A DNA stretch of 64,000 nucleotides from Streptomyces xanthochromogenes (GTDB lineage Bacteria; Actinomycetota; Actinomycetes; Streptomycetales; Streptomycetaceae). Positions 1 through 10,823 of this stretch are shown here, one piece after another; position 1 is the stretch's first letter, and each line of letters opens with the position of its first letter. The translations under genes were made by a program, and so were the position numbers. Under the pieces are notes generated by a model. The model made no database searches. It had not been told where the DNA came from and saw only the letters and a list, made by a program, of their open reading frames with translations. The DNA lies in NCBI RefSeq assembly GCF_014650455.1, contig NZ_BMUZ01000004.1, forward strand, positions 496,001 through 560,000, read 5' to 3'.

Positions 1-2210
1 CGGCCGGTGGCCACCGCCTCGCGAATGCGGGCCTGTTCGTAGGCGGAACCGCCGAGCGACACGGCGGTCGTGATGCCGTAGGTGAGCTGGCCGGCCGTCT
101 GACGGCCGCCGTAGGTGCTCTGCCAGGGGTGGGTGTGGGTGTCCCAGAGCCCGGGGACCACGGTCTGCCCGGAGGCGTCGACGACGCGCCGCGCCGCACG
201 CTTGCGGTGGGCCTCGACGGCGGCGATGCGACCCGCCCGCACCACGATGTCGACGTCCTCGCACACCGATTCGCCGGTGCCGTCCCAGAGCCGTCCGGCG
301 TGCACCACGGTGTCCGCGGGCGTCGGCCTGCGCTGGTCGAGCGCCACCCGCACGGTACGGGCGCCACCGCCGTCGACGCCGATGAGCCGCAGCCGCGCGC
401 CCGAGAGGTAGAGCAGCGTCCTGGAGTCGCCGGACCAGGACGGGTGGTCGGCGGGCTCCGTGGTGAGGGTGCGCGGCGTGCCCTGCGGGGTGCCGTCGGG
501 CGCGACGGGCAGGACGCACAGCGCGGACTCCACGACGACCGCCATCCAGCGCCCGTCGGGTGACCACACGGGCCCGGAGTCGTAACGGTCGGAGATGGGG
601 ACGTGCGGGGCCACGGCGTGCAGCCGGTCGGCGCCGGTCGTGGTGTCGACCACCCGGATGACGTTGTAGCCCTCGCGGAACCGCAGGTTGAGCCGGTTGC
701 GGTCGCACAGGGCGAGATGGCGGCCGTCCGGCGACCAGCTCGGCCGTCCCGGCAGCCCGCCCGCGGCGAGCGCCGACACCAGGACGCGTTCGGCGCCGCT
801 CGCGAGGTCCCGCACGACGAGCCGCCCCGACATGTCGATCGAGGCGAGCCTTCCGCCGTCGGGCGAGAGCGCCGGAAACACCCGCCCGCCGGTCGCGAGC
901 GCGCTCTCCGTCCCGTCGGAGAGGTCGTGCCGGTAGATGCCGAACAGTCCGTCGCGGTCGTCGGCGTATAGAAGTGAGCGCCCGTCGCGCGCCCAGACCG
1001 GGCCCAGCAGGTACTGCGTGGGCGCCGCCTGGCGCAGCAGCCTCGGCGGTTTGCCCCCCGAAGTGTCCGCGAGCCAGAGCGAGTTGAGGGCGGCGAAGGC
1101 GATGCTTCTGCCGTCGGGCGAGAGCGCGGGCAGATGGATGCCGCGCACCGGGCGCACCCGTTCCTCGCCGAGGTCGTACGACTTGACGGGGTAGCGCCGG
1201 CGGTCGACGGGCAGCACTCCCTCGAAGGGGATGGGCTCGGCCTCGGCGGGCTTCTCCGGGCGCACCAGCGTGAACGCGCCGTTCACGGTGAGCAGCAGTC
1301 TGCCGTCGTGCGTCCAGCGCGGAGGCGTCGGCGCGATGTCTCCGGCGACCGGAACGGGCTCGCCGTCGACGACCAGGACGCAGGAGGCATTGGGTGCCGC
1401 GGTGGTGCGCAAATAGCCGAGGCGATGGCCGTCGGGGTGCAGGGCCGGCGTCATGACCTGGGCGTTCTCGGTCTCGATGTGGACGGTGGTGACCTCGGCC
1501 GCTCCCTGGGCGGGGACGGCCGCGATGGTCTTGGCGTCCACACCGGTCCCGAACGGCGTGGTGACGCCCTTGGCGCGGACGAAGAGAATCCGCCTGCCGT
1601 CGGGCGACCAGGTCGGGTCGAAGTCCTCGAACGGGCCGTCCTGGAGCGGCCCGTCCTGGCCGGAGAGGCCGGTGAGCCGGGTGGCGCGGCCGGTGCGCAG
1701 GTCGAGTACGTGGATGCGGTACGGGCTGCCCGCCACCGGATCGCCGCCGCGTTCGGAGGAGAAGGCGATGCGCGTGCCGTCCGGCGACCAGGCGGGGCCG
1801 CGGTCGTCCCAGGGCCCTTCGGTGCGTTGGCGCACCTCGGACCCGTCGGGCCGCATGGTCCAGATGTGGTAGGTGCCGCCCTGGTACGCGCTGAACGCGA
1901 TGAGCTCTCCGTCGGGGGCGTGCACGGGACGGGTGGGTTCGAGTCCGGCCGGGGTGAGCGGCTCGGCCCTGCCGCCGGCCCGGGGCAGGGACCACAGGAC
2001 GTCCTGGATCTCGGCGATCAGCCGGTCCCCCGCGGGCGAGAGGCTCGCGGCGCCGTTGGTGGCGGCCGTGAAGGACAGCGAGAGCCTGGTGCGCGGCGCG
2101 GCCAGGGCCGGGGCGGGCACGACGCCGACGGCGGTGACGGCCCCGGCGGCGCCCGCGGCGGCGAGGAGTTGACGGCGGGAGAGGGAGGGGGAGGTGCGGT
2201 CGGGGTCCAT
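1..2210 (-). CDS. Tat-secreted beta-propeller amidohydrolase (partial)
   Basis: The frame starts at ATG 2210 and runs off the left edge after 736 codons, so most of the C-terminal hydrolase domain is missing. Residues 11-15 read SRRQL before an Ala/Gly-rich stretch, a twin-arginine signal. From about residue 40 to 570 there are many 'WSPDGRR'-type blades of a TolB/PD40 beta-propeller. Near the cut end 'GLWDTHTH' marks the first metal-binding strand of an imidazolonepropionase-like amidohydrolase barrel (HxH). Known proteins of this layout are exported hydrolases whose substrate is usually not known, and I infer no substrate here. No operon partner is visible; the next gene on this strand begins about 120 bp upstream. 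Confidence 0.85.
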   Translation of the reverse strand, partial: MDPDRTSPSLSRRQLLAAAGAAGAVTAVGVVPAPALAAPRTRLSLSFTAATNGAASLSPAGDRLIAEIQDVLWSLPRAGGRAEPLTPAGLEPTRPVHAPDGELIAFSAYQGGTYHIWTMRPDGSEVRQRTEGPWDDRGPAWSPDGTRIAFSSERGGDPVAGSPYRIHVLDLRTGRATRLTGLSGQDGPLQDGPFEDFDPTWSPDGRRILFVRAKGVTTPFGTGVDAKTIAAVPAQGAAEVTTVHIETENAQVMTPALHPDGHRLGYLRTTAAPNASCVLVVDGEPVPVAGDIAPTPPRWTHDGRLLLTVNGAFTLVRPEKPAEAEPIPFEGVLPVDRRRYPVKSYDLGEERVRPVRGIHLPALSPDGRSIAFAALNSLWLADTSGGKPPRLLRQAAPTQYLLGPVWARDGRSLLYADDRDGLFGIYRHDLSDGTESALATGGRVFPALSPDGGRLASIDMSGRLVVRDLASGAERVLVSALAAGGLPGRPSWSPDGRHLALCDRNRLNLRFREGYNVIRVVDTTTGADRLHAVAPHVPISDRYDSGPVWSPDGRWMAVVVESALCVLPVAPDGTPQGTPRTLTTEPADHPSWSGDSRTLLYLSGARLRLIGVDGGGARTVRVALDQRRPTPADTVVHAGRLWDGTGESVCEDVDIVVRAGRIAAVEAHRKRAARRVVDASGQTVVPGLWDTHTHPWQSTYGGRQTAGQLTYGITTAVSLGGSAYEQARIREAVATG

Positions 2211-2328
2211 GACACAGCACGCTCGCGCACCGCGTGGCGCGGGGACAACACCGCCATCACGCCAAATGGGTAAGGTCGCTCGCCAACCCCCCGATGGATC
2301 AACCCCCTTGGGCTCCGCCCGGGCCCGT

Positions 2329-2700
2329 CTACTGGGGCTCGAAGGACCGGATCTGGTAGCTGCCCTGGAGGTTGCCGCCCTTGCCGGACTCGGTGGACCC
2401 GACGCGCGCGTTGTAGTTGGTCTGGGTGTAGTACTGCACGCGGTGGCCGGTCTTGTTCCACAGCGAGAGGACCTTCTGGCCCTTCTGGATGAAGGAGCAG
2501 TTGTCCGCGGTGTTCGCCAGCTTGGACTGCGACCACTGACAGCGGGTTCCCCCGCCGTTCCAGCCGCTGTAGATGCAGAAGTATCCGGACGTGCAGTTGT
2601 AGGCCGCCGCTTGGGCGGGGGCCGCGGTCGCGGTGGGGACGGCGCCGAGGGCGGCGACCAGGGCCACGGAGGCGACGGCGAACGAGTGCGTACGGCGCAT
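2329..2700 (-). CDS. Secreted peptidase inhibitor family I36-like protein
   Basis: A 123-residue secreted protein. Residues 1-30 form a Sec signal peptide (basic MRRT start, hydrophobic core, AxA site at 'TATAAPAQA'). The mature part has four Cys and aromatic/Gly-rich motifs ('GYFCIYSGWNGGG', 'YQIRSF') typical of the I36 metalloprotease-inhibitor family (SmpI type) common in Streptomyces. I chose ATG 2700 because AGAGGTG lies just upstream and the signal peptide begins there. The fold assignment is firm; inhibitory activity is inferred from the family only. It appears monocistronic, with a strong hairpin 30 bp upstream of the start. Confidence 0.8.
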   Translation of the reverse strand: MRRTHSFAVASVALVAALGAVPTATAAPAQAAAYNCTSGYFCIYSGWNGGGTRCQWSQSKLANTADNCSFIQKGQKVLSLWNKTGHRVQYYTQTNYNARVGSTESGKGGNLQGSYQIRSFEPQ

Positions 2701-3084
2701 GGGTGGAGCACCTCTTTCTCGTCGGCGGTCCCCTGGGGCCGGGCCCCAGGGGCCGGCCGCCGAGGATCGCGCGGAAGCGGGGAGGCCACGGCCGGACGGT
2801 CGCACCGCTGGGCCCACCCCGCGAGAACACCGCCCAGTATTTCGTCGCGCCAAGCCCGCCAGCAGGGCATTTCACGCCGACCGGGCAGGTGCGGGAGCAG
2901 ACGGGCGCACACTCCGGTGGTGCGCCGGGGTCCGCTCCGCGCGCCCCGCGGTCGTTCGTTGGGGCGGACGGGTGATATCCGGCGGGGTGCACGGCGGGGT
3001 GCGTGCGCGACACCCCAGGGGCATGAAAGGGAGTCCCCCAGAGACCTCATTTGTATGACAATCATTCGAGCCAGAGGAACGCAC
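2701..3084. other. Divergent intergenic region
   Basis: No gene is supported here. The region separates the minus-strand I36-like gene from the plus-strand sortase-associated gene and must hold both promoters. It contains one strong hairpin (2730-2752) and an AT-richer patch at about 3049-3068 just before the plus-strand gene. Confidence 0.6.
2730..2752. repeat. 10-bp perfect inverted repeat, 3-nt loop
   Basis: Arms CCCCTGGGGC and GCCCCAGGGG are separated by CGG. It lies 30 bp upstream of the ATG of the I36-like gene, so if transcribed it would form a stable hairpin in that gene's 5' leader. A terminator role seems unlikely because no gene ends here. Confidence 0.75.
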
Positions 3085-3699
3085 ATGCCTGCCCGAGCCC
3101 TTCACGCCCAGACCACCGTGCCCACCCTCCGCAGTCCGCGTACGCGCGTCGCCGCCGTCGCCGCGCTCACCGTCGCGGGGACGCTCCTGGCGGGCGCGCC
3201 CACGGCATCCGCCGCCCCCGGCGACAACGGCGACGTCAAGATCCACTCGATGGGTACGCAGTTCACGGACCAGCGCAACGAGCCCAAGGTCTGCGGCTTC
3301 TACCTGGACGCCTTCAACTTCGACACCGTCCAGGGCGTCACGTACCAGATCAGCACCCAGCCCGTCAGGGCGGGCGGCGCGTCACTGTCCGGAACCCTCC
3401 AACTCGCCGCCGGCACCGGGCACTCCACACCTCTGACGCTGCCCGACGGGCAGTACAAGCTCGTGTGGAACATCGTCGGCGGCAAGGGCGCGGGCAAGCA
3501 GAAGGTGTTCGATGTCCAGTGCAAGACGCCCGTCTCCACCCGCGTGGCACCGCACGGCGGGGTGCCCGCGGGCGGCGGCGGTCTCGCCGAGAGCGCGGGT
3601 GTCCCGCAGGCCGGGGCGGTGGCGGGCGTGGGGCTCGTCTCGGTCGCCGGGGTGCTGTACATCCGCCGTCTGCGCCGCCGCCCCGATGGCGCAGCGTAG
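3085..3699 (+). CDS. Secreted membrane-anchored protein next to class F sortase
   Basis: A 204-residue exported protein. Residues 1-45 carry a long Sec signal ending near 'TASAAPG'. The middle is a beta-rich domain with Cys residues (VCGFYLDAF, FDVQCKT). The C-terminus has a Gly-rich linker, a hydrophobic helix ('AGAVAGVGLVSVAGVLYI') and the basic tail RRLRRRP. This resembles a cell-wall sorting signal, but no LPXTG or LAXTG is visible before the helix. The start ATG 3085 follows AGAGGAAC. The stop lies inside the next gene, the class F sortase, so translation is probably coupled. The protein could be a sortase partner or simply membrane anchored; the precise role is unknown. Confidence 0.75.
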   Translation: MPARALHAQTTVPTLRSPRTRVAAVAALTVAGTLLAGAPTASAAPGDNGDVKIHSMGTQFTDQRNEPKVCGFYLDAFNFDTVQGVTYQISTQPVRAGGASLSGTLQLAAGTGHSTPLTLPDGQYKLVWNIVGGKGAGKQKVFDVQCKTPVSTRVAPHGGVPAGGGGLAESAGVPQAGAVAGVGLVSVAGVLYIRRLRRRPDGAA

Positions 3700-4411
3700 A
3701 GGCGCACCCCTCACCCGGCGACGGACGCGCGCCTACCGCCTGACGCGGACGGCGGCGCTGACGCTGTCCCTGGTGGTGGGCGGCGTCTGGTGGGCACAGG
3801 ACGACGAGGGCCCGGCGACGACGGCCGCCGGGCCCCGCGACGGCGAGGTGACGGTCTCGTCCGCCGGTGACAGCCGGGGCCCGGCGGCCACTCGCCCGCC
3901 GGTGCCGGTCCCGCTGCCGCCGTCCCCCGCGGTGTCACTGGCGGTCCCCCACCTCGGCATCGAGGCACCGGTCGTCCCGCTCGGCCTGGACGCCCAGGGC
4001 CGCCTCACCACGCCGCCCGTGGACGACGCCAAGGTGGCGGGCTGGTACCAAGGCGGGCCGTCCCCGGGCGAGTTGGGGACTGCCGTGGCCGTCGGACACC
4101 GCGACACCAGGACCGGGCCCGCCGTCTTCGCGGCCCTGCGGACGCTGCGCCCCGGCCGCACGGTCGAGGCCCGCCGGGCGGACGGCCGGGTCGCCGTGTA
4201 CACGGTGGACAGGGTCACGACGTACGAGAAGGCACGCTTCCCCGACCAGGAGGTCTACGGTTCGACGGGCCGGCCGGAGCTGCGCGTGATCACCTGCGGC
4301 GGCCGGTTCAGCACGAAGACGGGGTACGAGAGCAACATCGTCGTCTTCGCCCATCTCACCCAGGTCCGCGCCTCCCCGCTCCGGCCGGCTCATCGGGGCC
4401 AACGGTCCTAG
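3686..4411 (+). CDS. Class F sortase
   Basis: A 241-residue sortase-family transpeptidase. An N-terminal basic segment and one membrane helix (about residues 20-38) precede a Pro-rich linker and the sortase barrel (about 85-230). The catalytic His is in 'GHRDT' (His138) and the catalytic Cys in 'VITCGG' (Cys204). The short beta7-beta8 region and the TCGG motif point to the actinomycete class F group. The Arg usually found after the Cys is not obvious; 'ESNIVVFA' stands at that strand. The start ATG 3686 overlaps the last 14 bases of the preceding secreted protein gene. Class F sortases cleave and attach surface proteins, but the natural target here is not clear. Confidence 0.9.
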   Translation: MAQRRGAPLTRRRTRAYRLTRTAALTLSLVVGGVWWAQDDEGPATTAAGPRDGEVTVSSAGDSRGPAATRPPVPVPLPPSPAVSLAVPHLGIEAPVVPLGLDAQGRLTTPPVDDAKVAGWYQGGPSPGELGTAVAVGHRDTRTGPAVFAALRTLRPGRTVEARRADGRVAVYTVDRVTTYEKARFPDQEVYGSTGRPELRVITCGGRFSTKTGYESNIVVFAHLTQVRASPLRPAHRGQRS

Positions 4412-4500
4412 CGGGACGCCAGTAGCGGGACGGCCGAAGTGCCGCATCTTTTCCGGCCACGGCACTAGGAACCTCAGGTCCGTCTCGCTACCCTCCGCGC

Positions 4501-5583
4501 ATGATTTCCACGGTTGTCTGGGGCACCGGCAATGTCGGGCGTGCGGCGATACGCGCCGTCGAGGCCCATCCCGCACTGGAACTCTCCGCGGTACTCGTCC
4601 ACGACCCGGCCAAGGTCGGCCGCGACGCCGCCCAACTGGCAGGCGCGGAAGGCCGGTTGGGCGTGACCGCGACCGATGACATCGCGGCCGTCCTCGCCTC
4701 GGGACCAGGCGCCGTGGTGTACGCCGCCTCCGGCGACATCCGGCCCGACGAGGCGCTCGCCGACGTGACCCGCGCGATCCGGGCCGGGGCCGTGGTGGTC
4801 ACCCCCGCCCTGTATCCGCTCTACGACCACCGCAGCGCGCCGCCCGAGTTCCGGGACCCGGTGCTCGACGCCATCGCCGAGGGCGGCGGCAGCCTGTTCG
4901 TGTCGGGGGTGGACCCGGGCTGGGGCAATGACGTGCTGCCCCTGCTGATCAGCGGCCTCGGGTCCACCGTGGACGCGATCCGCTGCCAGGAGGTCTTCGA
5001 CTACTCCACCTACGACCAGGAGGAGTCGGTCCGCCATCTGATCGGCATGGGGCATCCGATGGACTACGAGCCCCTGATGCTCGCGCCGTCCATCCCGACG
5101 ATGGTGTGGGGCGGTCAACTCCGGCTCATGGCACGGGCCTTGGGTGTCGAGCTCGAAGAGATCCGCGAGACCCTGGAACGCCGGGCCCTCGACGCCACCG
5201 TCGCCACCCGCACGATGGGCACCTTCGAGGCGGGTACACAGGGCGCGGTCCGGTTCGAGGTGCAGGGCATCGTCGACGGCGAACCGCGCATCGTCATCGA
5301 GCACATCACCCGTATCCACCCCTCCTGCGCCCCGGACTGGCCGGCGCCGCCCGACGGCGGCGACGGGGCGCACCGCGTCGTGATCGAGGGGCGCCCGCAC
5401 ATCGAGGTCACCGTCGAGGCCACCGACGAGGGCGAGAACCGCTCGGCGGGCGGCAACGCCACCGCGGTGGGCCGTCTGGTGAACGCCATCGACTGGCTCG
5501 CCGAGGCGGAGCCCGGGCTCTACGACGCGCTCGACGTCCCACTGCGCCCGGCAGTCGGCAGGCTCGGAAGGAAACAACGATGA
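4501..5583 (+). CDS. DapB-like NAD(P)-dependent dehydrogenase
   Basis: A 360-residue protein with an N-terminal Rossmann motif 'VVWGTGNVG' (residues 5-13) and the overall layout of the dihydrodipicolinate reductase/2,4-diaminopentanoate dehydrogenase-like family. It is longer than true DapB (about 250 residues) and lacks the usual DapB catalytic His-rich signature, so a lysine-pathway role is unlikely. These proteins reduce imines or oxidise amino/oxo compounds, but the substrate cannot be read from sequence. It overlaps by four bases the AhpD-like gene behind it, so the two are probably co-translated and functionally linked. Confidence 0.75.
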   Translation: MISTVVWGTGNVGRAAIRAVEAHPALELSAVLVHDPAKVGRDAAQLAGAEGRLGVTATDDIAAVLASGPGAVVYAASGDIRPDEALADVTRAIRAGAVVVTPALYPLYDHRSAPPEFRDPVLDAIAEGGGSLFVSGVDPGWGNDVLPLLISGLGSTVDAIRCQEVFDYSTYDQEESVRHLIGMGHPMDYEPLMLAPSIPTMVWGGQLRLMARALGVELEEIRETLERRALDATVATRTMGTFEAGTQGAVRFEVQGIVDGEPRIVIEHITRIHPSCAPDWPAPPDGGDGAHRVVIEGRPHIEVTVEATDEGENRSAGGNATAVGRLVNAIDWLAEAEPGLYDALDVPLRPAVGRLGRKQR

Positions 5584-6062
5584 TGAGGATCGACATCCCC
5601 GAGGGCCAGGAGCCCATCGGGTACGTGTGGGGCGACATGGTCCCCGGCATCGGCATGGCCGCCGCGAACTTCTCCCTGTCCGTCTACGCCCATACGACCC
5701 TGGGGTTGCGGGAGTTCGAGGCGGCCAGGCTGCGCATCGCGCAGATCAACGGCTGCCAGTTCTGCCTGGACTGGCGCACCGACCGGGACGGCGAGAAGGT
5801 CGAGGAGGGCTTCGCGGACGCGGTCGCCGAGTGGCGCACCACCGACGCCTTCGACGACCGCACCCGGCTCGCCGCCGAGTACGCCGAGCGGTACGCGGTG
5901 GACCACCACGGGCTCGACGAGGAGTTCTGGGCGCGGATGACCGCGCACTACAGCCAGGTGGAGATCGTGGAGCTGAGCATGAGCCTCGGGTCGTGGCTGG
6001 CGTTCGGCCGGCTCAACCACGTGCTCGGCCTCGACTCCGTGTGCGTCCTTCCGACGCACTGA
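5580..6062 (+). CDS. Carboxymuconolactone decarboxylase / AhpD-like protein
   Basis: A 160-residue all-helical protein with the 'INGCQFCLDWR' motif, that is the CxxC of the AhpD/CMD family, preceded by the family's Glu-rich helix. AhpD-like proteins reduce peroxides or thiols through the CxxC, while others act as decarboxylases. The start is ATG 5580 (ATGATG; 5583 also possible), overlapping the TGA of the DapB-like gene, with GGAAGGAAAC upstream. Co-translation with the dehydrogenase suggests a common small-molecule pathway, which I cannot name. A strong hairpin follows the stop. Confidence 0.85.
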   Translation: MMRIDIPEGQEPIGYVWGDMVPGIGMAAANFSLSVYAHTTLGLREFEAARLRIAQINGCQFCLDWRTDRDGEKVEEGFADAVAEWRTTDAFDDRTRLAAEYAERYAVDHHGLDEEFWARMTAHYSQVEIVELSMSLGSWLAFGRLNHVLGLDSVCVLPTH

Positions 6063-6065
6063 AAC

Positions 6066-6093
6066 GGGGCCGCCCGGCGTCCCGGGCGGCCCC
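6066..6093. terminator. Bidirectional hairpin terminator
   Basis: Perfect 12-bp arms GGGGCCGCCCGG / CCGGGCGGCCCC around a 4-nt loop. It lies between the convergent AhpD-like and cholesterol oxidase genes, four bases after the first stop. Confidence 0.85.
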
Positions 6094-6104
6094 GCGTTCT
6101 GCCG

Positions 6105-8946
<2,842 letters not shown>

Positions 8947-9045
8947 CTGGACTTGTTCCTTTCCCGTACGCCGGGCGGATGTTGCCGCCGCCCGGCCAGA
9001 GGAAGGTTACGTCGCCCCGGAGCGGGCGGGCCGCAGGCCCCGTTG

Positions 9046-10125
9046 TCACAAGCCGTGCCGCCGGTCGCCGAGCACCACCTCGCACACCTCGCGCTCCAAC
9101 CGGGCGGAGAACGGCGCCCCGGCGAGCCGCGCACGGCGGGCCGCGACGGCCGCGCGGGTCTCCTCCGCGATCAGGTCGCCGTTGATCGCGGCACCGGCCC
9201 GCACCCCGGCGGCCGCGGCCGCGACGACCTGGTCGGTCGGGCTCGCCACGTTGCCCGCCACCCAGACGCCGGGCACCTCGGTGGCGCCGGTCGGGTCGGC
9301 GGCGATGTGGGCGCCGATGACGGTGCCGCCCATCTCCAGGTCGGTGGGCGCGATCCCGAGCGAGGAGAGGACTCCCGCCCTGGGCGTCAACTTCCCTGCC
9401 ACGACCAGAACCTGACGATCCATCAGCGTGCCGTCCGCGAGACGTACGCCCGTCAGACGTCCGTCGCGCGTCGCGAGGGAGGCGACCTCCCCGACCACGA
9501 CGCCGATACCCCGGGCGGACAGTTCCTCGCAAGCGCGTTCGTCCAACTCGTCCATGGTGTGCACGAAGAGCGTGATGTCCTCGCTCCACTGCCGCCACAA
9601 CAGGGCCTGGTGCACCCCGAGCGGACCGGTGCCGAGCACCCCAACGGCCCGGTCCCGCACCTCCCAGCCGTGGCAGTACGGGCAGTGCAGCACGTCGGTG
9701 CCCCACAGCTCGGCGAGCCCGGGGACATCGGGGAGTTCGTCGACGAGGCCGGTGGTGACCAGGAGCCGGCGACCCTGTACGCGGGTGCCGTCGGCGAGGT
9801 CGACCCGGAAGGCTTCGCCCTCACGCCGGGCGGCGATGGCATGGCCCTGCCTCAACTCGACTCCGTAGCCGCGCACTTCGGCTCGTGCAGCGGCCAGCAG
9901 CTCACCGGGGGCGGTGCCCTCGTGGCCGAGGTAGGCGTGGACCGCGGCGGCCGGCGCGTTGCGGGGCTCCCCCGCGTCGACCACCAGGACCGAACGCCGG
10001 GCCCGGCCGAGCGTGAGCGCCCCGCTCAGTCCAGCGGCACCGCCGCCGATCACCACGATGTCGTGGATCTCCGGCCGGGCACCTCCGGGTGTGCTGTTCA
10101 TGGCGTGTTCCGTTCGCTCGTTCAT
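9046..10125 (-). CDS. Thioredoxin-reductase-like FAD/NAD(P) oxidoreductase with CPYC
   Basis: A 359-residue flavoprotein. 'IVVIGGGAAGLSGALTLGRA' (about 23-42) is the FAD-binding motif, 'HCPYCHGWE' is a redox-active CxxC at the thioredoxin reductase position, and 'VLGTGPLGVHQAL' is the NAD(P)-binding site. It ends with the usual 'GVWVAGNVASPTDQVVAAAAAG' segment. The family reduces disulfide proteins or small molecules; the partner is unknown. ATG 10125 is chosen over upstream starts because GGAGGTGGG stands 5-8 bp before it. It is divergent from the XRE-cupin regulator, with 80 bp between the starts, so it is the probable regulated target. Confidence 0.88.
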   Translation of the reverse strand: MNERTEHAMNSTPGGARPEIHDIVVIGGGAAGLSGALTLGRARRSVLVVDAGEPRNAPAAAVHAYLGHEGTAPGELLAAARAEVRGYGVELRQGHAIAARREGEAFRVDLADGTRVQGRRLLVTTGLVDELPDVPGLAELWGTDVLHCPYCHGWEVRDRAVGVLGTGPLGVHQALLWRQWSEDITLFVHTMDELDERACEELSARGIGVVVGEVASLATRDGRLTGVRLADGTLMDRQVLVVAGKLTPRAGVLSSLGIAPTDLEMGGTVIGAHIAADPTGATEVPGVWVAGNVASPTDQVVAAAAAGVRAGAAINGDLIAEETRAAVAARRARLAGAPFSARLEREVCEVVLGDRRHGL

Positions 10126-10169
10126 GTGTCCCACCTCCATGCCGCGATGGTGTGCCCGGACCTGCCCGG

Positions 10170-10205
10170 TTGACAAAACATCTTGCCGATACGGCAAATA
10201 GGAGC
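10170..10205 (+). promoter_or_regulatory. Promoter of XRE-cupin regulator, probably leaderless
   Basis: A consensus -35 TTGACA lies at 10170-10175. A weak -10 (CAAAT) falls at about 10193-10200, which would place the transcript start close to the ATG at 10206. AGGAG lies only one base before ATG, too close to act as a normal ribosome site, which supports a leaderless message. Confidence 0.5.
10183..10197. promoter_or_regulatory. Operator-like palindrome TTGCCG-N3-CGGCAA
   Basis: Six-base perfect arms with an ATA spacer, between the -35 and the start of the XRE-cupin gene. The same palindrome occurs at 56109-56125 before the paralogous regulator, so it is the probable binding site of these HTH proteins, giving autorepression and control of the divergent flavoprotein. 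Confidence 0.7.
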
Positions 10206-10799
10206 ATGGCTCAGGACGACGTCACCGATGTACTGACCGGCGTGGGACCGCGCCTGCGGTCCCTGCGACAGGCGCGCGGCAGCACGCTCACCCAGGTGGC
10301 GGAGGCGACCGGGATCTCCCTGAGCACCCTGTCCCGCCTGGAGTCGGGGCAGCGCAAGCCGACCCTGGAGCTGCTGCTTCCACTGGCCCGTGAGTACCGG
10401 GTGCAGCTCGACGAGCTGGTCGGGGCGCCCGCCACCGGCGACCCGCGCATCCACCCGAAGCCCTTCACCCGCTACGGCCAGACCTTCGTGCCGCTGACCC
10501 ACTACCTGGGCGGGCTGCACGCCTACAAGCAGATCGTGCCGCCCCGGCAGGCCCCCGACGGCGTACGGCCCGAGCTCAACGTGCACGAGGGCTACGAGTG
10601 GCTGTACGTCCTGTCGGGCCGACTGTGGCTGGCGCTGGGCGACCGCGACCTGGTGCTCGGCGCGGGCGAAGCCGCCGAGTTCGACACCCGCACCCCCCAC
10701 GGCTTCGCCAACGCGGGCGACCGGCCGGTGGAGTTCCTCTCCCTGTACGGCGCGCAGGGCGAGCGCATGCACGTACGGGCGCGGCCCAGCGAGGGCTGA
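10206..10799 (+). CDS. XRE-family regulator with C-terminal cupin
   Basis: A 197-residue transcription factor. The helix-turn-helix (about residues 14-70) includes 'ISLSTLSRLESGQRKPTLE' and the cupin sensor domain spans about 110-190 ('HEGYEWLYVLSGRLWLALG', 'EAAEFDT'). The 'GDPRIHPKP' linker is shared with the paralogue at 55501-56100, and the recognition helix STLSRLESGQRK is identical. Such proteins bind a small ligand in the cupin and control a neighbouring enzyme, here the divergent CPYC flavoprotein. ATG 10206 follows a TTGACA promoter directly, so translation may be leaderless. The ligand is unknown. Confidence 0.9.
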   Translation: MAQDDVTDVLTGVGPRLRSLRQARGSTLTQVAEATGISLSTLSRLESGQRKPTLELLLPLAREYRVQLDELVGAPATGDPRIHPKPFTRYGQTFVPLTHYLGGLHAYKQIVPPRQAPDGVRPELNVHEGYEWLYVLSGRLWLALGDRDLVLGAGEAAEFDTRTPHGFANAGDRPVEFLSLYGAQGERMHVRARPSEG

Positions 10800-10823
10800 G
10801 CCGGGCCGGTCGACCTCCGCGGG

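Noticed and set aside
4438..4467. AGTGCCG / CGGCACT repeat after the sortase gene as terminator
   Set aside because: Only a 7-bp stem with a long loop directly in the promoter region of the next gene; too weak to call.
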